From NCBI GenBank assembly GCA_009823505.1, contig VZQC01011955.1, positions 1,673,722-1,737,721 of the forward strand: a stretch of 64,000 nucleotides of DNA, written 5' to 3'. The notes beneath the pieces are model-generated. The model was not told where the DNA came from, did no database searches, and saw only the letters and a list, made by a program, of their open reading frames with translations. Position numbers and translations under genes: made by a program. Numbering within the stretch: position 1 is the first letter of the stretch; every line of letters begins with the position of its first letter. This document shows positions 10,678 to 19,716 of the stretch, piece after piece. The DNA comes from Rhizomys pruinosus. Taxonomy: Eukaryota; Chordata; Mammalia; Rodentia; Spalacidae.

Positions 10678-10918
10678 GGGGCTGGAGAGATAGCCTAGCG
10701 GTTGGGAGCGCTGACTGCTCTTGTGGAGAACTGGGGTTCGATCCCCAGCACCCACATGGCGGCTGAGAACCGTCTGTAACTCCAATTCCAGGAGAGCTCC
10801 AGTTCAGGGGAATCCGACACCTTCTTCTGACCTCCGAGGCATTGCACAACACGGGTGCACAAACCTGCATGCAGACAGTACATTCATACACATAGAAAAT
10901 GAATGAATGAATGAATGA
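10678..10918 (+). repeat. B2 SINE with exact target duplication
   Basis: Longer subfamily (17-bp duplication present). Tail is (GAAT)n. ACACAGCTTCT occurs at 10667-10677 and 10919-10929. Confidence 0.95.
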
Positions 10919-10929
10919 ACACAGCTTCT

Positions 10930-11426
10930 AATTGGACTTTCTTGGAAAGGTTTCCCACACAAAACTGAAAAGGCTTATTGCAGTAGTGTGAACTGCTTCT
11001 TAGTTGAGGTCCCCAGCCCTTTGCAAGATGTGTACCTCCTGGCTCCTGCTTCCTGTCCTGCACTTCTGGCATCTGCTCTCCACCACCCTTTGCTTACACT
11101 GTACCTGTCCCTGGCTTGCTCAACTCCTTATTCTGTTCTAACTCCCTAGTACCCCCACTTCTGTCAGCACCCATCCTTTTCATGGCATCGATTCCAGGGT
11201 TTAACTTCACTTACGTAATTTTTTTGTTTGAATTCCCTTTTCCTTCCTGTAACTGTTAAGATCATAAAAAGGAAGACTGACCATATAACAAGTGCTCAGG
11301 TGTGCTCATCTTGAGAATTTCTCCAAAGCTGACCAGTGCATCCTAAACTAGCCCATTTTGTGGCAGAATGTAATGCTAAGTAATAGGAGTACTAAAATAA
11401 TGTAATGCATACAAGATATATACAGG
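10930..11426. other. Intronic sequence, nothing recognised
   Basis: Pyrimidine-rich unique sequence without an exon signature. Confidence 0.6.
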
Positions 11427-11427
11427 T

Positions 11428-11517
11428 TGTTTTTTGAGACAGGGTCTCTCTGTAGCCCTGACTGGCCTTGAGCTCACAGAGATCTCCCTCTGCCTCCCTG
11501 CCTCCCTGCCTCCTGAT
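11428..11517 (-). repeat. B1 SINE, 5'-truncated
   Basis: Antisense B1 that breaks off in CTGCCTCCCTGCCTCC and is joined head to head to a + strand B1 fragment. Confidence 0.85.
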
Positions 11518-11519
11518 GC

Positions 11520-11588
11520 TACTACTTGGGCAGGTGGATCTATGTGAGTTCAAGCCCAGCCTGGTCTCAAAAAGACCAAAAAAAAAAG
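11520..11588 (+). repeat. B1 SINE fragment
   Basis: Begins inside B1 (GGGCAGGTGGATCTATG), skips part of the body and ends CTGGTCTCAAAAAG plus A-tail. Confidence 0.8.
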
Positions 11589-11737
11589 TAAGACCAGCCT
11601 CAATTTTCCTCCCTCAGATTGTAAAGATTAGTAATGCTCAGCATTTTGAACATTTTCATGGAGAGTTTGGCTAGAGTCTAAATTGGACCTTTTCTGACAA
11701 TGTCTTCAAATTAACAATATATATCCCTCCACTGCTC

Positions 11738-11830
11738 TTTTGAGCAATATCTCACTCTGTAACCCTAGTTGGCCTCAAATTCATGGAGATCGCCTACCTC
11801 TGCTTCCAGATAACCAAGATCAAAAGGTGT
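11738..11830 (-). repeat. B1 SINE, old
   Basis: Decayed antisense B1 immediately left of the URR1-type element. Confidence 0.65.
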
Positions 11831-12160
11831 GGGTGTGGTGGTTTGAATGAGTGTCCCCCCCATAGGCTTTAAGTATTCAGACATTTTGTCTCCAGTTGGT
11901 GGCACTGTTCTTGGAGGTCTTAGAAAGTGTGGCTGTGCTGGAGGAAGTAAGTTATTGGGGGCAGGCTTAGTGAGTTCAACAAGCCTTGTGGTCTCCAGCC
12001 TCTCCCTCTCTCTGCTTCCTGTGCTCATTGCGAGATGTGACCCTCAGCTTGCTGCTCCAGCCTCGGCCACCTTGCTTCCCGCCACAATGGACTCTGATTC
12101 CCCGGAACCGTCAATCGTAAGCTCAAATAAACTCTTCCTTTTATAAGTTCCCTTGCTCAT

Positions 12161-12301
12161 GGTGGTCAGAAGAGGGTGTCGGATTCCCCTGGAACTGGAG
12201 TTAAAGACGGTTCTCAGCTGCCATGTGGGTGCTGGGAATCAAACCCGGATTCTCTGCAAGAGCAGTTGGTGCTTCCAATCGCCAGGCCGTCTCTCCAGCC
12301 C
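12161..12301 (-). repeat. B2 SINE, 3'-truncated, inside URR1
   Basis: Starts abruptly at GGTCAGAAGAGGGTG with no A-tail side and ends CTCTCCAGCCCC, so it is probably a deletion product. Confidence 0.9.
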
Positions 12302-12338
12302 CATAAACCCTTTTCTTAAAGATGCTTTCATCAGGGTT

Positions 12339-12497
12339 TTTAAAAAATATTTTCTATTTAATTTTTTTATGTGTATGAGTGTATTGCCTGCTTGTTTGTA
12401 AGTGCACCTGTGTCATGCAGTGACCAAGGAAGTCAGAAGAGAGAGTCAGATCACCTGGATCTGGTGCTCCTAACCCCTGAGCCATCTTTCTAGCCCC
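12339..12497 (-). repeat. B2 SINE, old, inside URR1
   Basis: Antisense B2 with an internal deletion between the CACCTGGATCTGG and GTGCTCCTAACCCC parts. Confidence 0.85.
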
Positions 12498-12750
12498 TTA
12501 TTTGAATGTTTTATCACAGTAACAGGAAAAAACCTAGAATAAGTTTAACTTTTACTTTAGCATTCTCATTTAGAGAATTAGAAATTGATTCCTGTACTAT
12601 GTACATAGAAAACTTGTTTTGAAAAGCAAATGACTTAATACATGAAAAGACTGAAAATTCTTCATCCTTGTTCTCATGTAAAATAATCCCACAGCAATCA
12701 TAAAAGGAATTTTAAATTGGAGAATTTGTTCTTTTAAAAACACAAATCTG

Positions 12751-12906
12751 AGCCGGGCGTGGTGGTGCACACCTTTAATCCTAGCACTTGGGAGGCAGAG
12801 GCAGGCGGATCTTTGTGAGTTCAAGGCCAGCCTGGTCTACAGAGTGAGTTCCAGGACAGCTGGGACTACAGGGAAACCCCATCTCAAAAAGACAAAAAAA
12901 AAAAAA
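12751..12906 (+). repeat. B1 SINE, complete
   Basis: Starts GCCGGGCGTGGTGGTGCAC. Target duplication AACACAAATCTG flanks it on both sides. Confidence 0.95.
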
Positions 12907-12919
12907 ACACAAATCTGGA

Positions 12920-13186
12920 GGCTGGAGAGATGGCTCAGCAGTTAAGAGTGCCAACTGCAGCCGGGAGTGGTGGCGCATGCCTTTAATCCTAGCACTTGGG
13001 AGGCAGAAGCAGGCAGATGTCTGAGTTCAAGGCCAGCCTGGTCTACAGAGTGAGTTCCAGGACAGCTGGGGCTTCAGGAAGACCCTGTCTCGAAAAGACC
13101 AAAAAAAAAAAAGAGTGCCAACTTCTCTTGCAGAGGAACGGGATTCCATTCCTAGCCCCACATGGCAGCTAAGAACCTTCCTTAAG
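12920..13186 (+). repeat. B2 SINE interrupted by a B1
   Basis: Head at 12920-12956, continuation at 13112 to about 13186. The 3' third is missing, and another B1 follows directly. Confidence 0.9.
12957..13111 (+). repeat. B1 SINE nested in B2
   Basis: Complete B1. AGAGTGCCAACT at 12945-12956 and 13112-13123 is its target duplication within the B2. Confidence 0.95.
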
Positions 13187-13345
13187 CTGAGCATGGTGGC
13201 GCATGCATGCCTTTAATCCTAAACACTCTGGAGGCAGGAGCAGGCGGATATCTGTGAGTTCAAGGCCAGCCTGGTCTACAAAGTGAGATCCAGGCTAGCT
13301 GAGGCTATAGGAAGACCCTGTCTCAAAAAAATAAAAAAAATAAAA
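13187..13345 (+). repeat. B1 SINE
   Basis: Begins AGCTGAGCATGGTGGCGCAT and carries a duplicated GCAT; truncates the preceding B2. Confidence 0.92.
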
Positions 13346-13352
13346 AGACAAA

Positions 13353-13500
13353 TCTGCTGGGTGTAGTAGAGTATACCTGTAATCCCAACACCACAGAGGC
13401 ATAGAAAGAAGGATCTCTGAGTTCTAGGCCAGTGTGGTTGTCATAATGAGTTCCAGGATAGCCTAGGTTACATAGTGAGAACCTGTCTCAACAAAACAAA
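13353..13500 (+). repeat. B1 SINE, diverged
   Basis: GCTGGGTGTAGTAGAGTATA start and an (AAAAC) tail; older than its left neighbour. Confidence 0.87.
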
Positions 13501-13534
13501 AACATGAATCTATGTCACTATTTCTCTGTTTTAA

Positions 13535-13795
13535 TATTTTTCTTTTCTGTGACATTAAATGTATTCACACAGTTGTAGAACCATCACCACAATCTATGTC
13601 TAAAACTTTTTCATTTTCTACAAATGAAACTCTGCTCATTAAACCCTAACTTCACAACCCCTGGCAACCATCACTCTGTGTTCTTCGAATTTTATTATAC
13701 TTCATGTAATAATCTCACAATATTTGTCCTTTTGTGATAACTTAACACAGTGCTTTCAATTTTTCTACATTTTAGCATGGGTCAAAATTTCGTTT
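13535..13795. mobile_element. Ancient LINE-1 (L1M-like) fragment
   Basis: Resembles the 3' region of old mammalian L1 (TTGTAGAACCATCACCAC, CCTGGCAACCATCACTC, ATTTGTCCTTTTGTGA). A small continuation (CTCACTTAGCATAACA) may lie near 15550, beyond the later LINE insertion. Orientation not settled. Confidence 0.55.
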
Positions 13796-14247
13796 TTTTA
13801 AATTTTTAAGCAAGTTTTATTGAATATGTTTCCAGATCAAATAATAACATTAATACTATATACACATAGTTGTCTTTTAAGCTAATTATGATTTCTCAAG
13901 TTTCCTTAAAAATTACGTTATCAAATATTGGACTGTTGTTCCTTAAAGAATTACAGAGGTAAGTTCTGAGGTCTTGTCACAAAATCATCAGTCACTATTT
14001 AACTGTTAACCATTTTCTTTTCTTTTTTTGTGAAAGCATTTAAAATCAATCCTCTTAGAAGATTCAAGCATACACTGCAAAATTATTCATGATGGCTACC
14101 ATACTGTATATTAGATTCTTGGGGCTTACCCATTTTGTTGTAGCTAAAATTTTGTAGCTTTTATCAATAATTTTTCATTTCCTGCTTCTACTGTATAAAG
14201 CCATCCCCATATAGCCTTGCTTTATGAATGCTTTGTTAGGAAAACAC
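13796..14247. other. AT-rich intron, nothing recognised
   Basis: Possibly further decayed LINE sequence; not assignable by eye. Confidence 0.5.
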
Positions 14248-14372
14248 CATATCCTTTAGCCCCATCTGGCCTGGAGCTCACTATGTAGACCAGGCTGGCC
14301 TTGAACTCCCAGAGATCCACCTGTCTCTGCCTCCCAGTGCTGGGATAAAAGGTGTGTGCCACCATACCCGGG
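14248..14372 (-). repeat. B1 SINE, lacking its 3' tail part
   Basis: Starts at TTTAGCCCCATCTGGCC, so the GAGACAGGG segment is missing. Confidence 0.88.
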
Positions 14373-14586
14373 ACCCGGGGAAAACTCTATATCCTTATTT
14401 AGCACATTGTTACTTCATTAGTATCAAATTCACAGCTAAGAGCTTGTACTTTGTGCTTTGAACAGACTTATAAAACAATGTTTTCTGCTTGAAGCATGTC
14501 ACAGCCTTCTCGCACTCCAGTACTCTAAGCAACACTTCAACTCTGTGCTACCCCAGCCTCTGATGTTCATGAGTCTACGCTCAGCT

Positions 14587-15148
14587 TTTCTTTTTTTTTT
14601 TTTTTTTTTTTTAATTTTATGTGAGGTTGTTTTGCATTGATATACATCCATTTTCCACTTTCGAGATGCAGGCATATTTCCCTTACCTTCCCCCCCCACC
14701 CCCACACCATCCAGATCATGTATTCGGCCATAACTGTCCTGCATCTTTCAGTGCTTTCACAGTTTGTATTTTTTTTTTCATTTTTTTAGCTATAAGTGGA
14801 ATAATCCATGAGTAATAAGCATCCTTCGTGCAAAACCAACTATAGACTGCTGTGCCAAAACCCCCACAGTCCCACCATTCAGTGGAGGTTGAAAGGTTTG
14901 TTTGTTCAATCAAATTTGATCAATGAGTGTCCAGACTGGACATCGCTGTAGTTTTAACCGTTCACACCCCCATCGCAGCCCTTATATTCTACCAACCCCC
15001 TCTTCCGCAGATTGGTTCCTCGGCTTAAGAAAGGGGCACAGGTGATGAGAGGTAAAACAGTCCTCTCCCTCTGGAGCTAATGGAACTTGGAGATTCTGGT
15101 CATTTCTGGCTGTTTACTTTCATGTGTTGACAGTTTGTTCAGGAATCT
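14587..15148 (-). mobile_element. LINE-1-like 3' end, copy 1
   Basis: On the - strand it reads from a CTGTCA-containing 5' edge through AATGTCCAGTCTGGACACTC, a G-rich tract (complement of CCCCCCCCACCCCCACACC) and an A-tail (T24 on +, 14589-14612). It matches the copy at 57093-57824 over about 520 bases. The order of landmarks (GGAAGAGGGG..., GTCTGGACAC, G-rich tract, A-tail) is that of rodent L1 3'UTRs, but the subfamily is unknown to me. Short open frames on both strands are incidental. Confidence 0.7.
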
Positions 15149-15617
15149 TTTTTTTTTTTTTTTTTTGTAACACTCTCTTTACATATAGCAAATTTACAGC
15201 CTCTGAAATCAAAACTATAGGTGTAATAATTGCAAAACATATTTGGGATTCACAATTTACTGTATGAACAAATACAGTAAAAAATATTACTTAATATCCT
15301 TCTAAAGTAACACAGCAAGTTGGATTATATTTTAAATGTACTTTCACAGATCCTTTCATCCTTTCTCCTGCAATCTTAGAACTGAGAAATAGAGACATAT
15401 ACTTCAAGCGATATCGAATCGCGTGTACCAGTCATGGATCTTACTGACCTAGTTTACAACACTTACCCAGCCCCCTTTGACTTACATATAAGGACTTGGT
15501 GTTAGAAGCCACAAATGAGGTATAACATATGTCATTTGTTTTTCCGAGACTGTTACCTCACTTAGCATAACAGCTTTCAGGGTTGTTGTTTTTTTTTTTT
15601 TTAAATACTTTTTTTTT
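15149..15617. other. Poly-T run and unrecognised sequence
   Basis: T-run at 15149-15166 marks an A-tail of unknown parent on the - strand; the rest is not recognised. Confidence 0.5.
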
Positions 15618-15735
15618 TTTTGGTCTTTTTGAGACAGGGTCTCCCTGTACCCCAGCTGTACTGGAACTTTCTCTGTAGACCAAGCTGGCCTTGAAATCAC
15701 AAACATCCGCCTGCCTCTGCCTCCTGAGTGCTAGG
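15618..15735 (-). repeat. B1 SINE, 5'-truncated
   Basis: Ends at CTGAGTGCTAGG and passes directly into the next antisense B2. Confidence 0.9.
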
Positions 15736-15736
15736 T

Positions 15737-15936
15737 TAATACTATTTTTTATGTGCATGAGTGTATTGCCTGCATGTATGTAAGTGTGCCTGTGTCCTGA
15801 AGTGCATATGAAGGTCAGAAAAGGGCATCAGATCCAGGGGAACTGGAGTTACAGATGTCAGTGCTGGGAATCAAACCCAGGTCCTCTCCAAGAACAGTCA
15901 GTGCTCTTAACCACCGAGCCGTCTCTGCAGCCCCCC
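15737..15936 (-). repeat. B2 SINE
   Basis: Antisense B2 with a small internal deletion (ACAGATGTCAGTGCTGGG) and a C-rich 5' edge. Confidence 0.92.
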
Positions 15937-16191
15937 CATAAATAGCTTTTTGAGTCCCTATTTTCACTTTTTGGAGTAGGTGCCTATTTCACTTTGGAGT
16001 AGGGTATAAGCAGACAAGTCTCTTTATACTTGAGGAAGCAGTGCTTCCAAAACTCATCATTGCTTATGTATTCAAAACATCTCAACAAACACACATTTGA
16101 AGCTGTTTTGTACACTGTGATCCATCCATCCACAGGTCCTTTTTTTTTTTAAGTTTTTTTTTTTCTTTTTCTCCAAGCACTAGTACACTTT

Positions 16192-16402
16192 ATTTTTTGT
16201 AAATTTTTAATTTTTTAAATTTTATGTGTATGAGTATTATGCCTGGATGTAGGTGTGACCATGTTATGCAGTACCTGCAGAGGACAGAAGAGAGCCTCAG
16301 ATCCCCGAGAACTGGAGTTATGGATGATTGTTAGCCACCATGTGAGTGCTAGGTACTGAACCTGGGTCTTCTGCAAAAACCAGTGAGCCGTTTCTCCAGC
16401 TC
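16192..16402 (-). repeat. B2 SINE with exact target duplication
   Basis: Older B2. CACTAGTACACTTT at 16178-16191 and 16403-16416 is a perfect 14-bp duplication in spite of the element's divergence. Confidence 0.94.
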
Positions 16403-16514
16403 CACTAGTACACTTTGTAAATCATACTTTTCTACAAAGGAATATGGATCCTAAGAAACACTTTTTGGGTTGAAAAGAATAAGGAATAATGCTTAACTTA
16501 ATGTTTGCTTTTTT

Positions 16515-16768
16515 ATTTTTTAATTAATTTTATTTATTTCTATATGTGTATGAATGTACTGTCTGCATGTAGGTTTTTGCACCTGTGTCGTGCAATGCCG
16601 TGGAGGTCAGAAGAGGGCGTCGGATTCCCCTGGAACTGGAGTTCTCCTGGAATTGGAGTTTCAGATGGTTCTCGGCCGCCATGTGGGTACTGGGGATCGA
16701 ACCCCGGTCCTCTGCAAGAGCGGTCGGCGCTCTTAACCAGCGGTTAAGAGGCCATCTCTCCAGCCCCA
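16515..16768 (-). repeat. B2 SINE, young, left arm of a hairpin
   Basis: Longer subfamily with the 17-bp duplication and intact B-box (GGGATCGAACCCC on this strand). Target duplication AATGTTTGCTTTTTT on both sides. A small duplication (AACCAGCGGTTAAGAGG) sits in its A-box end. Confidence 0.95.
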
Positions 16769-16796
16769 ATGTTTGCTTTTTTAAAAATTGATTTCT

Positions 16797-17040
16797 GGGG
16801 CTGGAGAGATGGCCTAGCGGTTAAGAGCGCCGACCGCTCTTACAAAGGACCCGGGTTCGATCCCCAGCACCCACATGGCGGCTGAGAACCGTCTGAAGCT
16901 CCAATTCCAGGAGAACTCCAGTTCCAGGGGAATCCGAGACCCTCTTCTGAACTCCGCGGCATTGCACGACACGGGTGCACAGACTTGCATGCAGACAATA
17001 CATTCATACACATACAGAAATAAATAAAAAATTAAAAAAA
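16797..17040 (+). repeat. B2 SINE, young, right arm of a hairpin
   Basis: Longer subfamily; inverse orientation to the preceding copy with only 28 bp between them. AAAAATTGATT recurs on both sides as target duplication. Confidence 0.95.
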
Positions 17041-17104
17041 AAATTGATTGCATTGTTTTAGCTTAATGCCTCCTCTATAAGTGCCAGCTGCTTTTAGTGT
17101 TGAA

Positions 17105-17350
17105 TAAATGAAATTATGGCTCTCATAGAATTTATATTATAGTGCATAAGACACTTAGCAAGAAAAGAAATATATAATAAAATTTAAGTGAAGAAAAATA
17201 AATTGGAAAAAGGAGTATATGGGATGGAGTGTTATTTTATATGAGATGATATAAAATGAGCTTCTCTGAGGAGGCAACATTTTAGCAAAGACTTGAATAA
17301 GATTATAAACCACATGAAGATGTATGGAAAAGTAGGAACAGTAAATGCTC
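17105..17350 (+). repeat. Ancient mammalian interspersed repeat, family unsure
   Basis: Pattern CTCATAGAATTTATATTATAG, GAAGAAAAATAAA, TTCTCTGAGGAGGCAACATT, then AGCAAAGACTTGAAT corresponds to an old, widely spread mammalian repeat that I recall only by sequence (L2-like). Related sequence at 59940-60400. Confidence 0.5.
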
Positions 17351-17484
17351 TCTAAGAAGACAGCTCAGTAACAAATAGTTCTCTCAACCAGACTCTAGTC
17401 CCCATATGAAGAAACAGATTGACTCAAAAAAAAAAAAACCAACCAAAAAACCCACATGAAAACTAAAAACAGGGAAATGTTAGG

Positions 17485-17486
<2 letters not shown>

Positions 17487-17538
<52 letters not shown>

Positions 17539-17547
17539 GTATGTATG

Positions 17548-17593
<46 letters not shown>
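17487..17593. repeat. Compound (GT)n(AT)n(GTAT)n microsatellite
   Basis: About 40 bases of GT, then ATATAT, four GTAT units and about 40 bases of AT: alternating purine-pyrimidine throughout, capable of Z-DNA and cruciform structure. Confidence 0.95.
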
Positions 17594-17595
<2 letters not shown>

Positions 17596-17672
17596 CAGTT
17601 AAATACTTGAGAAGATATATTCATTCATGGGATGCAAGATAATTTTCCTCTAAAGTAGTTTTTTGCTAGTTT

Positions 17673-17831
17673 GGTCTTTTTTTTTTTTTTGTCTTTTTTG
17701 AGACAGGATCTCTCTTTAGCCCCAGCTGGCCTGGAAAACTCTATGTAAACCAGGCTGGCCTTGAATTCACAGAGATCCCTCCTCTGCCTCCTGAGTGCTG
17801 GGATTAAAAGCGTGCACTACCATGCTCTGCT
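17673..17831 (-). repeat. B1 SINE nested at the tail of another B1
   Basis: GCTAGTTTGGTCTTTT occurs at its left edge (about 17665) and again at 17829, showing that it inserted into the tail of the next antisense B1. Confidence 0.93.
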
Positions 17832-17979
17832 AGTTTGGTCTTTTTAAGATAGGGTCTCCCTGTAGTCTCAACTGACCTGGAACTTGCTGTGTAGACCAGG
17901 CTGACTTCAGTATCACAGAGTTCTGCCTGGCTCTGCCTCCAAGTGCTGGGATTAAAGGAATGTACCACCACGCTGGGCC
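17832..17979 (-). repeat. B1 SINE (host)
   Basis: Diverged antisense B1, ending CACCACGCTGGGCC; older than the copy in its tail. Confidence 0.92.
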
Positions 17980-18075
17980 ATGGAGTGTTGATATTGTCTT
18001 AGCCTATAGACATATGTAATAAATCTGTCTGTTCAGAGAAGACAGAAATGAGACTGATCAAGAGATTCTAGTTTT

Positions 18076-18470
18076 GGGGGCTGGAGAGATGGCTTAGTGA
18101 TTAAGAGCATTGGCTGCGCTTGCAGAGGACGGGGGTTTGATTCCCAGCACTCACATGGTGGCTAATCGTCTGTAACTCCACTTCCAGGGAATTCAATGCC
18201 CTTTTCTTTTCTTTTTTTTTTTTTGGTCTTTTTGTCTCCCTGTAGCTCTGACTGTCCTGGAACTCACTCTGTAAACCAGGCTGGCCTTGAACTCACAGAG
18301 ATCCACCTGCCTCTGCCTCCCAAGTGCTAGGATTAAAGGCGTGCGCCACCACGCCTGGCTCAATGCCCTTTTCTAACCTTAGGCATTGCACAATACAAGT
18401 GCACTTACTCATAGATGCAGACATACACTTATACACATAAACATAAAAATAATAAAATATTTTAAAAAAC
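18076..18470 (+). repeat. B2 SINE interrupted by an antisense B1
   Basis: Parts 18076-18205 and 18363-18470; the 3' part has a (CACATA) and AATAAAAT tail. Confidence 0.92.
18206..18362 (-). repeat. B1 SINE nested in B2
   Basis: Complete apart from a short gap at TTTTTGTCTCCC. CAATGCCCTTTTCT repeats on both sides (18194 and 18361). Confidence 0.94.
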
Positions 18471-18714
18471 AAATTCTCGGTTTCAAAAGTGATCCTAAAA
18501 ATCTTACCTAACAGACTACTTCAGTGGCCAACATAACTCAGTGGTATTATATATAACCATAGGACAAGGGTTACTGGAAGACCACACCCATCTCAAGAGA
18601 ACAAAGTCAGCCTGTGCTTCACCAGGTACTATGCAGAAATCCATCATGCCAGAAATGGCTTTGAACCTCAAGGAATGGATACCATTGTTTCTTATACTCC
18701 ATGTATCTGGGTTT

Positions 18715-18830
18715 TGTTTTGTTTGTTTTGAGACAGGGTCTCAGTATATAGACTAGTCTGACCTTGAATTCACAGAGATCCACCTGCCTCTGCCTTCCAA
18801 GTGCTGGCGGCATATGCTACTGTGCCCAGC
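18715..18830 (-). repeat. B1 SINE, internal deletion
   Basis: Lacks the GTAGCCCCAGCTGG segment; keeps CAGAGATCCACCTGCCTC. Confidence 0.85.
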
Positions 18831-18860
18831 TCGTGTATCTTTTTTAAACATTGATCATTT

Positions 18861-19008
18861 CTGTCTGGGCATGGTGGCAAACAGCTTCAGTCCTAGCACT
18901 GGGGAGGCAGAGGTAGGTGGATCTCATATGTCCAAGGCTAGCCTGGTGTACAGTGTGAGTTCCAGGCCAGCTGGTGGTACAAGACCCAGTTTCAAAAAGA
19001 CAGAAAAA
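18861..19008 (+). repeat. B1 SINE, diverged
   Basis: CTGGGCATGGTGGCAAACAG start; its A-rich tail leads straight into a B2. Confidence 0.88.
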
Positions 19009-19106
19009 AGGGCTGGAGAGATGGCTCGGTGGTTAAGAGCACTGACTGCTCTTGCAAAGGACCTGGGTTCAATTCCCAGCACCCACATGACGGCTAAAAA
19101 CTCTTT
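19009..19106 (+). repeat. B2 SINE, 5' half only
   Basis: Cut off at GCTAAAAACTCTTT, where the next B1 begins. Confidence 0.9.
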
Positions 19107-19109
19107 AGT

Positions 19110-19246
19110 GCCAGGCGTGGTGGCACACACCTTTGATCCCAGCATTCAGGAGGCTGAGGCAGCCGGATCGCAGTGAGTTCAAGGCCAGCCTGGTCTATAG
19201 AGGGAGCTCCAGGCAGCTAGGACTAATACCAAAAAAGACAAAAACA
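19110..19246 (+). repeat. B1 SINE
   Basis: GCCAGGCGTGGTGGCACAC start; end decayed (GGACTAATACCAAAAAAG). Confidence 0.9.
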
Positions 19247-19355
19247 AATTGTAAATTCTGAACAAATCTTTAATCAGAAATAAATATCATCTTGAAAGAA
19301 TGCTGTTAAATATGGTTATCTATAGAAACTGAAACAATATTCAGAGATTCTTGTT

Positions 19356-19468
19356 TCCTTTTTTTAGACAGGGTCTCTCTTAGCTCAGGCTGGTTTTAGC
19401 CTTACAATACTCTTGCCTTGGTCTCCTCCTTAAACCTGAGATTACAGGTATCTATCACTATCGTCAGC
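19356..19468 (-). repeat. B1-like SINE, old
   Basis: Heavily substituted antisense copy; GACAGGGTCTCTCTTAGC is the best-preserved part. Confidence 0.6.
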
Positions 19469-19561
19469 CTCCCAGTGTTTCTGTTATAGCAAGGCACAGG
19501 GTGACCATTGGGATTGGGAAAACTTAAGATCATGCTAATAATGCTAATGAGGTTAAGAATT

Positions 19562-19716
19562 TCGCCAGGCGTGGTGGCGCAAGCCTTTAATCCTAGCACT
19601 CGGGAGGCAGAGGCAGGCGGATCTTTGTGAGTTCAAGGCCAGCCTGGTCTACAGAGTGAGTTCCAGGACAGCTGGGACTACAGAGAGACCCTGTCTCGAA
19701 AAGACCAAAAAAAAAG
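19562..19716 (+). repeat. B1 SINE, young
   Basis: Very close to the window's B1 consensus, including AGCACTCGGGAGGCAGAGGC and CTGTCTCGAAAAGACC. AAGAATT flanks both sides. Confidence 0.95.

Larger units (their letters stand above)
11825..12545 (+). mobile_element. URR1-type non-autonomous DNA transposon, interrupted twice
   Basis: Starts GTGGTGGTTTGAATGAG, continues through AGTTGGTGGCACTGTTCTTG and CTTTTATAAGTTCCCTTG, and ends TTTTATCACAGTAACAGG near 12545. This is the pattern of the rodent URR1 (hAT-Charlie-like) elements as I recall them. Two antisense B2 copies (12161 and 12339) lie inside, so the remaining URR1 sequence is in three pieces. A 99-codon open frame over the first piece (11847-12146) is incidental; these elements encode no transposase. 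The other copy at 56410 is in the opposite orientation. Confidence 0.8.

Noticed and set aside
11847..12146. 99-codon open frame on the + strand
   Set aside because: Lies within a URR1-type element, which is non-coding.
14587..15148. Endogenous retrovirus LTR
   Set aside because: The copy pair ends in an A-tail, the partner copy is 5'-truncated with a 17-bp duplicate, and no LTR-type ends or short 4-6 bp duplicates were seen.
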